Source of the DNA: an uncultured Bacilli bacterium
GTDB lineage: Bacteria; Bacillota_I; Bacilli_A; RF39; UBA660
Assembly (NCBI GenBank): GCA_944363805.1
Contig: CALVVH010000009.1
Coordinates: forward strand, 1-30,997
DNA length: 30,997 nt
Direction of reading: 5' to 3'
Part shown: positions 11,864 to 19,225 of the stretch, piece after piece
How positions within the stretch are numbered: position 1 is the first letter of the stretch
Layout of the letters: each line of letters begins with the position of its first letter
Program-made: the position numbers and the translations under genes
The notes under the pieces: model-generated
Databases searched by the model: none
What the model was told of the DNA's origin: nothing
Seen by the model: the letters and a program-made list of their open reading frames with translations, nothing else

Positions 11864-11892
11864 TTGACTTTTAATAGAAACTATATTAAAAT
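11864..11892 (+). promoter_or_regulatory. Sigma-A type promoter of recA
   Basis: TTGACT at 11864-11869 and TAAAAT at 11887-11892 have 17-base spacing. The AGGAGG ribosome site at 11917-11922 and the ATG at 11927 follow. Because the promoter lies inside the longer open frame starting at 11861, the upstream start codon of that frame cannot be the real one. Confidence 0.65.
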
Positions 11893-11926
11893 TATCTTGT
11901 ATCAGGGTAAACTATTAGGAGGAAAC

Positions 11927-12967
11927 ATGAAATCAACTAAAGATGAAAAGAATAAAGACAAAGCATTAGAGCAAGTCCTAGCTGATATTGAAAAACAATT
12001 TGGGGCTGGAGCTATAATGAAATTAGGGGATAATGAACACATGGAAGTTGATGTGGTATCTAGCGGTTCAATTGCTATCGATGTTGCTTTGGGTGTCGGT
12101 GGTTATCCTAAGGGCCGAATTATTGAAATTTATGGTCCAGAATCGAGTGGTAAAACGACGGTTGCTTTGCAAGCCATTGCTGAAGTTCAAAAAGCTGGAG
12201 GAAGAGCAGCATTTATCGATGCCGAACATGCTTTAGATCCTGTTTATGCTAAAAATTTAGGCGTAGACATAAATGAACTTTTACTAAGTCAACCCGATAC
12301 TGGGGAACAAGCTTTGGAAATTTGTGATGCCCTTGTTAAAAGTGAAGCGGTCAATATAATTGTTATCGACTCTGTTGCCGCTTTAGTGCCACAAGCCGAA
12401 ATCGACGGCGAAATGGGAGACTCTCATGTCGGTTTACAAGCTCGTCTTATGTCTCAAGCCTTGCGAAAGTTATCTGGAACGATGAACAAAACCAAAACTA
12501 CGGCGATATTTATTAATCAACTTCGGGAAAAAGTTGGTGTTATGTTTGGTAATCCAGAAACTACTCCAGGGGGTAGAGCTTTAAAATTCTATTCGACAAT
12601 TCGCCTTGATGTGAGACGCGGTGAACAAATAAAGTCGGGAGATCAAATAATTGGTAATAAAACTAACATTAAAGTAGTTAAAAATAAAGTAGCTCCGCCA
12701 TTTAAAACCGCAACTGTCGATATCATGTATGGTGAAGGAATTTCCAAAGAAGGAGAAATAATTGATATTGCGAGTGACTTAGCTATAATTGATAAATCAG
12801 GTGCTTGGTATTCTTATAATGGTGAAAAAATTGGCCAAGGTAAAGAAAATGTTAAAGCATACTTGAAAGAAAATCCTACTATTCGTGATGAAATTGCTGA
12901 AAAAATTCGGGACCACTATGGTTTTAGTAAAAAGGGTCCTAAGAAAGAAATTAAGGCTGAAAAATAA
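11927..12967 (+). CDS. recA: Recombinase RecA
   Basis: A 346-residue protein, the standard RecA length, starting at the ATG behind a perfect AGGAGG; a longer in-frame start at 11861 is rejected because it overlaps the promoter. Motifs: the N-terminal helix ([22 protein letters not shown]), Walker [10 protein letters not shown], Walker B region [10 protein letters not shown], loop L1 ([25 protein letters not shown], split here for reading), and loop L2 with [17 protein letters not shown]. It forms filaments on single-stranded DNA for recombination and triggers LexA self-cleavage. It is placed after the spoVA genes rather than after cinA or next to rny, which are common sites elsewhere in Bacillota. 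It has its own promoter and terminator. Confidence 0.98.
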   Translation: MKSTKDEKNKDKALEQVLADIEKQFGAGAIMKLGDNEHMEVDVVSSGSIAIDVALGVGGYPKGRIIEIYGPESSGKTTVALQAIAEVQKAGGRAAFIDAEHALDPVYAKNLGVDINELLLSQPDTGEQALEICDALVKSEAVNIIVIDSVAALVPQAEIDGEMGDSHVGLQARLMSQALRKLSGTMNKTKTTAIFINQLREKVGVMFGNPETTPGGRALKFYSTIRLDVRRGEQIKSGDQIIGNKTNIKVVKNKVAPPFKTATVDIMYGEGISKEGEIIDIASDLAIIDKSGAWYSYNGEKIGQGKENVKAYLKENPTIRDEIAEKIRDHYGFSKKGPKKEIKAEK

Positions 12968-12973
12968 TGTCTT

Positions 12974-13010
12974 AAAAAGTCAAATGTCGAAATTTGACTT
13001 TTTATTTTGT
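12974..13010 (+). terminator. Rho-independent terminator after recA
   Basis: The 12-bp stem AAAAAGTCAAAT / ATTTGACTTTTT (12974-12985 and 12992-13003) has a 6-base loop and runs into TTTTTATTTT. It starts 6 bases after the recA stop. Confidence 0.8.
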
Positions 13011-13019
13011 AAAAACAAA

Positions 13020-13048
13020 TTGACTTTGTAGTTAGAATACATTAAAAT
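13020..13048 (+). promoter_or_regulatory. Sigma-A type promoter of the glycine-rich surface protein
   Basis: TTGACT at 13020-13025 and TAAAAT at 13043-13048 have 17-base spacing, the same two boxes as the recA promoter. The ATG at 13073 follows behind AAGAGG. Confidence 0.6.
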
Positions 13049-13072
13049 GTTAATAGGATAGGTAAGAGGCAT

Positions 13073-15061
13073 ATGAATAGATTATCTAAATTAAAGAATA
13101 TATTTAATAAAGATATAACTGATACCTTACAAAAACATAAAATACTACTAATTAGCATTTTAGTTGTATTTCTTTTTGCATGTATTGGAATATTTATTAC
13201 ATATGCTTATTATCAAGTAAGTGATATTACCCCAATAATTGGTGGTTCTACTGGTAAAATTGCTGATTTAGAAGTCCGTATTATGGCCGAAGAACGAGAT
13301 ACTAATGGTAATGGCTTGGGTTCATATGCATTATACCCTTATATACCTCAAGCTGGTTATGCCTATAACGAAGCCAAAAGTTATTGTACTAATGGTTCAA
13401 GTATCTCTTATGATGCTAACAATTACCAAGCGAGCATTACTGCAACTAGTCATGATGTTTGCTATCTTTATTTTGATTCGACAGCTAACCTCGATTTGAC
13501 GCTCAATGTCTATGCTCAAAATATCGATTCTGATGGTTATGGCATTGAAAATGATTATACCAAACTTGAAACAACCGCTCTCCCAAGCATCGGCTATGTT
13601 TTAAATGTCGATAAGAGTAGTTGTGAAAATGGTTCAGATCTAAGTTATAATGCTGAAGAAAACATGTTTACTATCGAAGCAAATGGTAAAGATGTATGTA
13701 CCGCTTATATGGATGCTATCGATGTTGACATTCAAGTTAAACTATATATTCAAGCTAAAGCTGGCTCGGGAACTTATTATGAATCTGATTCTATTCCGAC
13801 GAACAACTATTACGAATTAGGAAGTAAATCTGCTTGTACAGGGACATCAACTCTATCGATACAAAATCAAAAAGTCGTCATTGCTGCTACTAGCAAAACA
13901 AGTTGTGTTGCTTACTTAGATGTTGCTAGTGGACCAATTATTGAAAGTATGAATGTCGAAATGAACGGAACAACTGCTAATATTACGCTTTCAAATAGTG
14001 ACATAGGTACTTCTCCAACAACGTATTACTATAGCAGTAATGGCGGAGAATCTTGGGATTCAGCTACGACTAATACATATTCTTATAGTAATATTGGTAA
14101 TGGTACTACTAAATTCATGGCTTATACAACCGATGCCAGTGGCAAAGCATCTGCTATCCTTGAAACCAATGAATATATTTTAAATGGTATATATGATTAT
14201 AGCAATGCAGTTCAAACTGTTACAATTGAAAAAAGTGGTTATTATTATTTACAAGTATGGGGAGCTCAAGGAGGGACATATAATGCCACATATGCCCCTG
14301 GTGGTCTAGGAGGTTATTCCGAAGGCTATGTTTACTTAAATGCTGGAGATACTTTATATGTTCATACTGGTGGACAAGGAAGTTATGGAACGACTAATAG
14401 TACAACTGCTGTATCTGGTGGCGGTACTAATGGTGGTGGAAATGCCGGTTATCGCGGTGGCGGTGGCGGTGGCGGAACTGATATCCGTATTAATCAAGAT
14501 GATTTACTTGCTCGTGTAATTGTTGCTGGTGGGGGCGGTGGATCATTTTACAAATCTTCATCAATAAAAGCTGTCGGTGGAGCTGGTGGTGGAACATCTG
14601 GAGTCGACGGCGGCTATCACAGTTCATCATATGCTTATTATAATGGAAAAGGTGGAACACAAACTGCTGGTGGAGCTGGCGGTACTGCCGAAGTAACCAA
14701 ATATTATGGTCAAGCTGGTTCATTTGGAGTGGGTGGAAACACTGGTAATAGATATCAAAGTACAACGATCTACTCTAATGGTGCCGGCGGTGGTGGCTGG
14801 TATGGCGGCGGTGGTTCAGGTCACTATAATGGTAGTTCTAATACTAGATATACCGGCGGTGGCGGTGGATCAGGCTACATTTATACCGAATCAACCGCAG
14901 CTAATTATCCGGAAGGTTGTCTTTTAAATAGTAACTACTATTTACAAAATGCTAGCACTCACGCTGGTAATACCGCTTTTGAATCTCCAAGTGGTCAAAG
15001 TGAAACTGGTCATGCTGGTAATGGTTATGCTAAGATTACCTACGTTGGCCAATCATTGTAA
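13073..15061 (+). CDS. Anchored surface protein with Cys-module repeats and glycine-rich domain
   Basis: A 662-residue protein. A hydrophobic anchor lies at residues 24-46 (ILLISILVVFLFACIGIFITYAYY). Three tandem modules of about 70 residues follow, each with a core like SYCTNGSSISYDAN..ITATSHDVCYLYFD: two cysteines about 25 residues apart and a closing Y-x-D. A bridging domain follows, then from about residue 370 a glycine-rich domain of the PF12810 type (VTIEKSGYYYLQVWGAQGG, AGGYSEG-like turns, TDIRINQDD, RVIVAGGGGGS). The same Cys module occurs once in each of the two retroelement targets downstream, so these surface proteins share building blocks. The role is probably adhesion or envelope display, but no ligand can be inferred. 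DNA of the glycine-rich part is locally repetitive (GGTGGC units near 14456). Confidence 0.8.
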   Translation: MNRLSKLKNIFNKDITDTLQKHKILLISILVVFLFACIGIFITYAYYQVSDITPIIGGSTGKIADLEVRIMAEERDTNGNGLGSYALYPYIPQAGYAYNEAKSYCTNGSSISYDANNYQASITATSHDVCYLYFDSTANLDLTLNVYAQNIDSDGYGIENDYTKLETTALPSIGYVLNVDKSSCENGSDLSYNAEENMFTIEANGKDVCTAYMDAIDVDIQVKLYIQAKAGSGTYYESDSIPTNNYYELGSKSACTGTSTLSIQNQKVVIAATSKTSCVAYLDVASGPIIESMNVEMNGTTANITLSNSDIGTSPTTYYYSSNGGESWDSATTNTYSYSNIGNGTTKFMAYTTDASGKASAILETNEYILNGIYDYSNAVQTVTIEKSGYYYLQVWGAQGGTYNATYAPGGLGGYSEGYVYLNAGDTLYVHTGGQGSYGTTNSTTAVSGGGTNGGGNAGYRGGGGGGGTDIRINQDDLLARVIVAGGGGGSFYKSSSIKAVGGAGGGTSGVDGGYHSSSYAYYNGKGGTQTAGGAGGTAEVTKYYGQAGSFGVGGNTGNRYQSTTIYSNGAGGGGWYGGGGSGHYNGSSNTRYTGGGGGSGYIYTESTAANYPEGCLLNSNYYLQNASTHAGNTAFESPSGQSETGHAGNGYAKITYVGQSL

Positions 15062-15070
15062 GGAGGGGCT

Positions 15071-15343
15071 ATGAACTGTAAAAGATGTGGCCGTCCGCTT
15101 CCCAGTCGGGGAGTAACGTGTAAATTCTGTGGAACACTCATGGACCAAGAACAAATCGATTTTCAAAAGAAAATGAATGATAATCATGAAAATCGCCTTG
15201 AATTATTAAGTGAAAAATATGGCCACGAAAATAAAATCGAATATCGTGAGTCTAAAGAAAATAAAATCTTAGGTCTTGTAATAATTGTAATTGTACTTTT
15301 ATTTTTGATTATATTAACCATACTAGTTAATGTAGCAAGATAA
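15071..15343 (+). CDS. Small zinc-ribbon membrane protein
   Basis: A 90-residue protein. The N-terminus has two CxxC knuckles (CKRCGRPLPSRGVTCKFCG), a typical zinc ribbon. A charged linker follows, and one hydrophobic segment lies near the C-terminus (ILGLVIIVIVLLFLIILTIL), placing the ribbon in the cytoplasm or at the membrane face. AGGAGG lies just upstream of the ATG, 10 bases after the surface protein stop. No specific function can be assigned. Confidence 0.75.
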   Translation: MNCKRCGRPLPSRGVTCKFCGTLMDQEQIDFQKKMNDNHENRLELLSEKYGHENKIEYRESKENKILGLVIIVIVLLFLIILTILVNVAR

Positions 15344-15357
15344 AGGTGTGATGTTAA

Positions 15358-15870
15358 ATGTTGTTTATTTGTCTAAAAATATTCTTAGCAAGAATTGTCG
15401 ATGTTAGTTTAGGAACTATTAGAACCGTTTTGGTTGTAAAAGGCAAAAACTTAACTCCGGCGATTGTTGCTTTTTTTGAGGTCTTAGTTTGGTTTTATGC
15501 CGCTAGAGAAGCTTTAAATACCGAAATAGCTTCTATATTAATTCCTATCTTTTATGCCGGAGGTTATGCTGCTGGTACTTACATCGGTACTTTTATTTCC
15601 ACCCATTTCGTCGAAGGCTTAATCGGCGTCCAAGTAATAACTAAGCAAAGTAAAGAACCTCACATGCTAGACGAAATACGTGCCGCTGGCTTTGGAGCTT
15701 CTGTCATAGATTTAAAAAATACTCACGAAAAATCTAAAAAAGACATGCTAATAATTCATCTTAACAAAAGCAAACTAAAAAAACTAACTAAAATAATTCG
15801 CCGAAACGATCCTGATGCCTTTGTTGTAATCAATGAAAACAAATATATTCAAAATGGTCTAATAAAATAA
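15358..15870 (+). CDS. UPF0316 family membrane protein (DUF5698 + DUF2179, YebE-like)
   Basis: A 170-residue protein. The N-terminal half has the family start (ARIVDVSLGTIRTVLVVKGKNLTPAI..FFEVLVWFYA) with about three membrane segments. The C-terminal soluble DUF2179 half (IGVQVITKQSKEPHMLDEIRAAGFGASVID) is an alpha/beta domain found in several transport-like proteins. The length matches the family. A ribosome site (AAAGGTGTGATG) precedes the start. The function of the family is unknown. It is followed by a 118-base gap with only weak promoter-like boxes. Confidence 0.88.
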   Translation: MLFICLKIFLARIVDVSLGTIRTVLVVKGKNLTPAIVAFFEVLVWFYAAREALNTEIASILIPIFYAGGYAAGTYIGTFISTHFVEGLIGVQVITKQSKEPHMLDEIRAAGFGASVIDLKNTHEKSKKDMLIIHLNKSKLKKLTKIIRRNDPDAFVVINENKYIQNGLIK

Positions 15871-15988
15871 TACTTGTCATTTAATTTACATCCCGCAAAA
15901 ATTCAATATAGTTTAACAGAGCCATTTGTGTTATCATAATAATAGTAAGAAACATGATACATTATTATAAAAGGAGCGTTGATTTTAT

Positions 15989-17443
15989 ATGAATAAGACA
16001 AATGAAAAGAAAGTGCTAATATTTTCAACGATAGCAGTCGTATTATTAATCATAGTTGTGGTGGGAGCAACATATGCCTTCTTTACAGCGCAAGGAGGAG
16101 CTAGTGCTAATACCAAAGTCAATGTCCAAACTAATACTACTGATAGTTTGTCATTTAGTGTAGGTAATGCCATAAGCATTACTGCTAATCAACAAAACTT
16201 TGCGCAAGACGCAGGTAATCAAGCGGGCAGTACGACAGCTAGTGCGACATTAACAGCCAATAATGCGACAAATACAGCAACTAGAAACTATTATTTGTAT
16301 TTAAATATAACAAGTAATGATTTTACTTATACAACAGTAGAAGAAACAGCAGAATTAATATTAACAATAGAAGATCCCGATGGAACAGAATTACAAACAC
16401 TTGGAAGTTATGAATACACATCAGTAGGAGAAGTATCAGGATTTGATATAACAACAGCAAATGGGTTAATAACAATAGCAGATAATTATGAAATAAGTGC
16501 AACTGATACACCAGCAACGCAAGAATGGAATGTAACAGTAACATTTGTTAATCTAGATAGTGACCAAGAAGGAAATACAAATAAAACATTTGAAGCAACA
16601 TTGATAATCCAAGAAGAACCATATGAAGAAGTAACAACATTAGGAAACTTTGCAGAATATATAACAACACAAGTTTATACAGGAACGGATGGAGAAAATG
16701 GACTTTACTATCATGATGCCGATTTAACAAACGGAGCTCAAGATAATTCATACAGATATAGTGGAGCAAACCCCAATAACTATGTATGCTTTGGAGCCAC
16801 AGAAGCAGATTGTCAAAATGCAGATAACCAATATAGAATAATAGGAGTATTTAATAATCAAGTCAAACTAATCAAAGCAACAAGTTATGGAGATTATGCT
16901 TGGGAACAAGATTGGAATACTCAAGGTAATACTTGGAATGAAACAACAAAACCAGACATCTATACAACATTAAACACAACATACTATAATACACTATCAA
17001 GCGAGTGGCAAAATCTAATAGCAGAGTCAACTTGGCAAGTTGGAGGAATGGATTACAGTACTACCAATACAGTAAAAAAATATTATGATGTAGAAGTAGG
17101 AACAGGACAAAGTGGATATGAAGAAACAATGAAAATAGGATTAATGTATGTATCAGATTATGGATATGGAGCAAGTCCAGAAAAATGGACAACAGCATTA
17201 TATGAAGAAAATTATGGAACAGACAATTGGTTATATTTAGGCTCAGATGAATGGTTAATTTCCCGTTCGCCGGACGGTACCTTTTCTGCGTTCTGCGTGT
17301 ATTCCGGCGACGGCGGTGGCGTGATTAGCGGCCGTGTCGACGGTGCGTTTGCTGTTCGCCCGTCCTTTAGTCTAGCATCCACAGTGGAAATTTCTTCCGG
17401 AACAGGAACAAGTTCAGATCCATTTGTGTTAAATCTTGGCTAA
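15989..17443 (+). CDS. Anchored surface protein with DGR-type C-type-lectin-like domain (candidate remote DGR target)
   Basis: A 484-residue protein with AAAGGAG upstream. The N-terminus is a signal anchor ending in GATYAFFTA, like the SipW-dependent TasA/camelysin class. Residues of about 45-215 form a beta-rich, Thr-rich domain. From about residue 255 the protein aligns with the two DGR targets at 24551 and 28387: YRYSGANPNNYVCF versus YRYEGKNPNNYVWF, YRIIGVFNNQVKLIK versus WRIIGVFDENS..LVKII, IGLMYVSDYGYG versus IGLMYPSDYGYS, and the end SGTGTSSDPFVLN versus DGTGTQSDPYIIG. Between EWLISR and AVRPSFSL lies a GC-rich block in the variable-repeat position. Codon choice switches inside the gene near 16220-16330 from ACT-type to ACA/GGA-type codons, suggesting a chimeric origin. 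The only upstream promoter-like boxes are weak (TTTAAC 15912, CATAAT 15935). Confidence 0.8.
   Translation: MNKTNEKKVLIFSTIAVVLLIIVVVGATYAFFTAQGGASANTKVNVQTNTTDSLSFSVGNAISITANQQNFAQDAGNQAGSTTASATLTANNATNTATRNYYLYLNITSNDFTYTTVEETAELILTIEDPDGTELQTLGSYEYTSVGEVSGFDITTANGLITIADNYEISATDTPATQEWNVTVTFVNLDSDQEGNTNKTFEATLIIQEEPYEEVTTLGNFAEYITTQVYTGTDGENGLYYHDADLTNGAQDNSYRYSGANPNNYVCFGATEADCQNADNQYRIIGVFNNQVKLIKATSYGDYAWEQDWNTQGNTWNETTKPDIYTTLNTTYYNTLSSEWQNLIAESTWQVGGMDYSTTNTVKKYYDVEVGTGQSGYEETMKIGLMYVSDYGYGASPEKWTTALYEENYGTDNWLYLGSDEWLISRSPDGTFSAFCVYSGDGGGVISGRVDGAFAVRPSFSLASTVEISSGTGTSSDPFVLNLG
17261..17365 (+). repeat. Putative variable repeat (VR3) in the 15989 surface gene
   Basis: This GC-rich block lies in an otherwise A-rich gene. 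Bases 17264-17362 contain only 7 adenines in 99 positions, while the flanks are rich in AAA, ACA and GAA. It covers residues of about 425-459, exactly where VR1 and VR2 lie in the homologous proteins (between the EW..I motif and the ARP/VRP motif). It is two codons longer than VR1/VR2 and does not match the local TR. If it is a VR, its template must be elsewhere. Confidence 0.5.
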
Positions 17444-17502
17444 CGGACTGCAGTAAGGGGAATCACTTGTTAAAACTTTTCCTTTTATTTCCTCAAAATA
17501 TG

Positions 17503-17511
17503 TGTTATAAT
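17503..17511 (+). promoter_or_regulatory. Extended -10 promoter of the rimP-nusA-infB operon
   Basis: TGTTATAAT at 17503-17511 is a perfect extended -10 box (TGnTATAAT). The matching -35 position 17 bases upstream is weak (TTTTAT), as is usual for extended -10 promoters. It lies between the surface-protein stop and rimP. Confidence 0.6.
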
Positions 17512-17525
17512 GTAATTGCAATTTT

Positions 17526-17552
17526 AAGTGGGCAGAAAATCCCACTTTTATT
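17526..17552 (+). promoter_or_regulatory. Leader hairpin (attenuator-like) before rimP
   Basis: The 7-bp stem AAGTGGG / CCCACTT (17526-17532 and 17541-17547) has an 8-base loop and is followed by TTATTATT. It lies about 15 bases downstream of the -10 box and about 10 bases before the rimP ribosome site GGAGG. It has terminator shape with an interrupted T run, so it may attenuate the operon or protect the 5' end of the mRNA. The upstream gene could also use it as a terminator. Confidence 0.55.
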
Positions 17553-17570
17553 ATTAGTTATGGAGGCGTT

Positions 17571-17822
17571 ATGCAAGAAAAATTAGCAAAATTGAAAATT
17601 GATTTACAAAAGGTACTGGATGAAGAAGAAATAATTGTTGATGATATTACTTTTGAAAAAAAGGGTAATTATAATTTTTTGACAATTACTCTTGACAAGA
17701 TCGGCGGAATTGATTTGGAAATGATTGTCCATGCGACAGGCATTGTGGATAAAGTTGTCGATAAGGCCGACATAACTGATGATAGTTTTATAATGGATGT
17801 CGTAAGTAAAGAAAGAGGTTAA
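17571..17822 (+). CDS. rimP: Ribosome maturation factor RimP, half-length
   Basis: An 83-residue protein where RimP is normally about 150. It carries only the N-terminal alpha/beta domain: the variant strand pattern VDDITFEKKGNYNFLTITLDKIGGIDLEMIVHATGIVDKVVD matches RimP's region of the form vei.....l.v.iD..ggi.ledc...sr.is..ld. It stops at VSKERG, where RimP would read VSSPGLDR and continue into the SH3-like C-terminal domain. The stop is followed within 3 bases by nusA, and no continuation is visible in another frame, so this is a real short form and not a frameshift. RimP helps 30S subunit assembly. The assignment rests on position plus the N-domain. Confidence 0.75.
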   Translation: MQEKLAKLKIDLQKVLDEEEIIVDDITFEKKGNYNFLTITLDKIGGIDLEMIVHATGIVDKVVDKADITDDSFIMDVVSKERG

Positions 17823-17825
17823 AAA

Positions 17826-18938
17826 ATGAATAGTAAAGAATTAATTAAGGCACTAGATAATCTAGTAGCGGAAAAAAACATTAGTCCAGATGTTGTTTTT
17901 GAAGCATTACAACTAGCACTACAAACAGCCTATAAGAAAAATTTCAATTCCAAGACCAACGTTAGAGTTGATATCAACCGGGAAACCGGTGAAATAAAGG
18001 TTTATTCTTATTTAGTTGTTGTTGATGCTTATGATGAAGGTAGCGAAGAAGTTGATGAAGAAGGAAATATTAAGAAAATTGAACCTAAAATCAACCGTGA
18101 TGCCCAAATTCTTTTAGAAGATGCTCAAAAGATAGTTCCAAATATCAAAGTAGGAGAAACAATCGAACAAGAAGTAACCCCAGCTGACTTTGGCCGTGTT
18201 GCTGCTGGAACAGCTAAACAAGTAGTTATGCAAAAAATAAGAGAAGCTGAAAAAGCTAGCATCATTGAAGAATTCGCTGACAAGCAAGATGAACTAATGC
18301 TTGGAATGGTAGCTTTGGAAGATCAAAATAACTACTATATCGATTTAGGCCGAACTAGGGGAATACTTCCTAAAAAAGATATTATTCCTGGGGAAAAAAT
18401 TGTTATGGGTTCTAATATCAAAGTCTATGTAACTAAAGTAGAAAACGGCCCTAAGGGACCAGTTATCAAACTATCTCGTAGAAATTATGGCTTTGTTAAA
18501 AGATTATTTGAGCATGAAATACCCGAAGTCGCAAGTGGCACAATTGTTTTACAAATGGTTGTAAGAGAACCGGGCATTCGTAGTAAAGTAGCTGTTTACT
18601 CAACTAATGATAAAATTGATCCAATCGGTGCTTGCATCGGGGAACGTGGTTCTAGAATTGCAGGTATTTTAAAAGAACTTAATGGCGAAAGAATTGATAT
18701 CGTTCCTTATAGTGAAGATCCTGTTGAATTTATCAAAAGTGCTATGACACCTGCTAAAGATGTTATTGTAAGCATCACTGATGAAGAAAAAAAAGAAGCT
18801 TTAGTAGTTGTCAATGCTGATAATCTATCTCTTGCTATCGGTAAGAAAGGAAGCAACATTAAACTTGCCAGCCGTCTTACTAAATACAAATTAGAAATTA
18901 AGACCATGGAAGAAATAAATGCTGCTGGTAATAGTTAA
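17826..18938 (+). CDS. nusA: Transcription termination/antitermination factor NusA
   Basis: A 370-residue protein of the length usual for Bacillota NusA, which lack the C-terminal acidic repeats of E. coli. Order: an N-terminal RNA-polymerase-binding domain (VFEALQLALQTAYKKNF), an S1 domain near residues 135-200 (QDELMLGMVALEDQNNYYIDLG), then two KH domains with the GXXG loops IGERGSRI and IGKKGSNI. It binds the elongating polymerase and RNA, affecting pausing, termination and rRNA antitermination. Its stop TAA shares one base with the ylxR start ATG. Confidence 0.97.
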   Translation: MNSKELIKALDNLVAEKNISPDVVFEALQLALQTAYKKNFNSKTNVRVDINRETGEIKVYSYLVVVDAYDEGSEEVDEEGNIKKIEPKINRDAQILLEDAQKIVPNIKVGETIEQEVTPADFGRVAAGTAKQVVMQKIREAEKASIIEEFADKQDELMLGMVALEDQNNYYIDLGRTRGILPKKDIIPGEKIVMGSNIKVYVTKVENGPKGPVIKLSRRNYGFVKRLFEHEIPEVASGTIVLQMVVREPGIRSKVAVYSTNDKIDPIGACIGERGSRIAGILKELNGERIDIVPYSEDPVEFIKSAMTPAKDVIVSITDEEKKEALVVVNADNLSLAIGKKGSNIKLASRLTKYKLEIKTMEEINAAGNS

Positions 18939-19198
18939 TGAAACAAAGAAAAATTCCAATGCGCAGTTGTATCATTACACATGAAAAATTACCTAAAAAA
19001 GAATTGATTCGAGTGCTAAGAACTCCCGAAGGTAATATAATAATAGATGAAACTGGCAAAAGTAATGGACGTGGAGCTTACTTAAAAAGAGATTTGGAAG
19101 TAATCAAAAAAGCTCAAAAAAGTAAAGCTTTAAATCGTGTTTTAGAAGTAGAAGTACCTGATAGTGTTTTTGAAGAGTTAGAAAATATGTTAAAATAA
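18938..19198 (+). CDS. ylxR: YlxR family nucleoid/RNA-binding protein
   Basis: An 86-residue basic protein with the family signature: MRSCIITHEKLPKKELIRVL, then GNIIIDETGKSNGRGAYLKRD. The GRGAY motif and the position between nusA and infB are diagnostic. Members bind RNA; recent work in Bacillus links the family to RNase P. The usual downstream partner gene ylxQ (an L7Ae-like protein) is absent: only 27 bases separate this gene from infB. Confidence 0.93.
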   Translation: MKQRKIPMRSCIITHEKLPKKELIRVLRTPEGNIIIDETGKSNGRGAYLKRDLEVIKKAQKSKALNRVLEVEVPDSVFEELENMLK

Positions 19199-19225
19199 AT
19201 ATAGTCAAGAAAGGAAAGTGATAAC

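Noticed and set aside
11861..11926. N-terminal extension of RecA from a TTG at 11861
   Set aside because: It overlaps the recA promoter, and a perfect AGGAGG precedes the ATG at 11927.
14490..14765. Minus-strand His/Gln-rich open frame opposite the glycine-rich domain
   Set aside because: It is an artefact of the GGT/GGC-rich coding strand; there is no start signal.
17261..17365. VR3 as a product of the local TR
   Set aside because: The conserved TR ends (CCGAATTCGTCG and GGGTATGCCGCTAGA) are absent and the block is two codons longer, so this TR cannot be its template.
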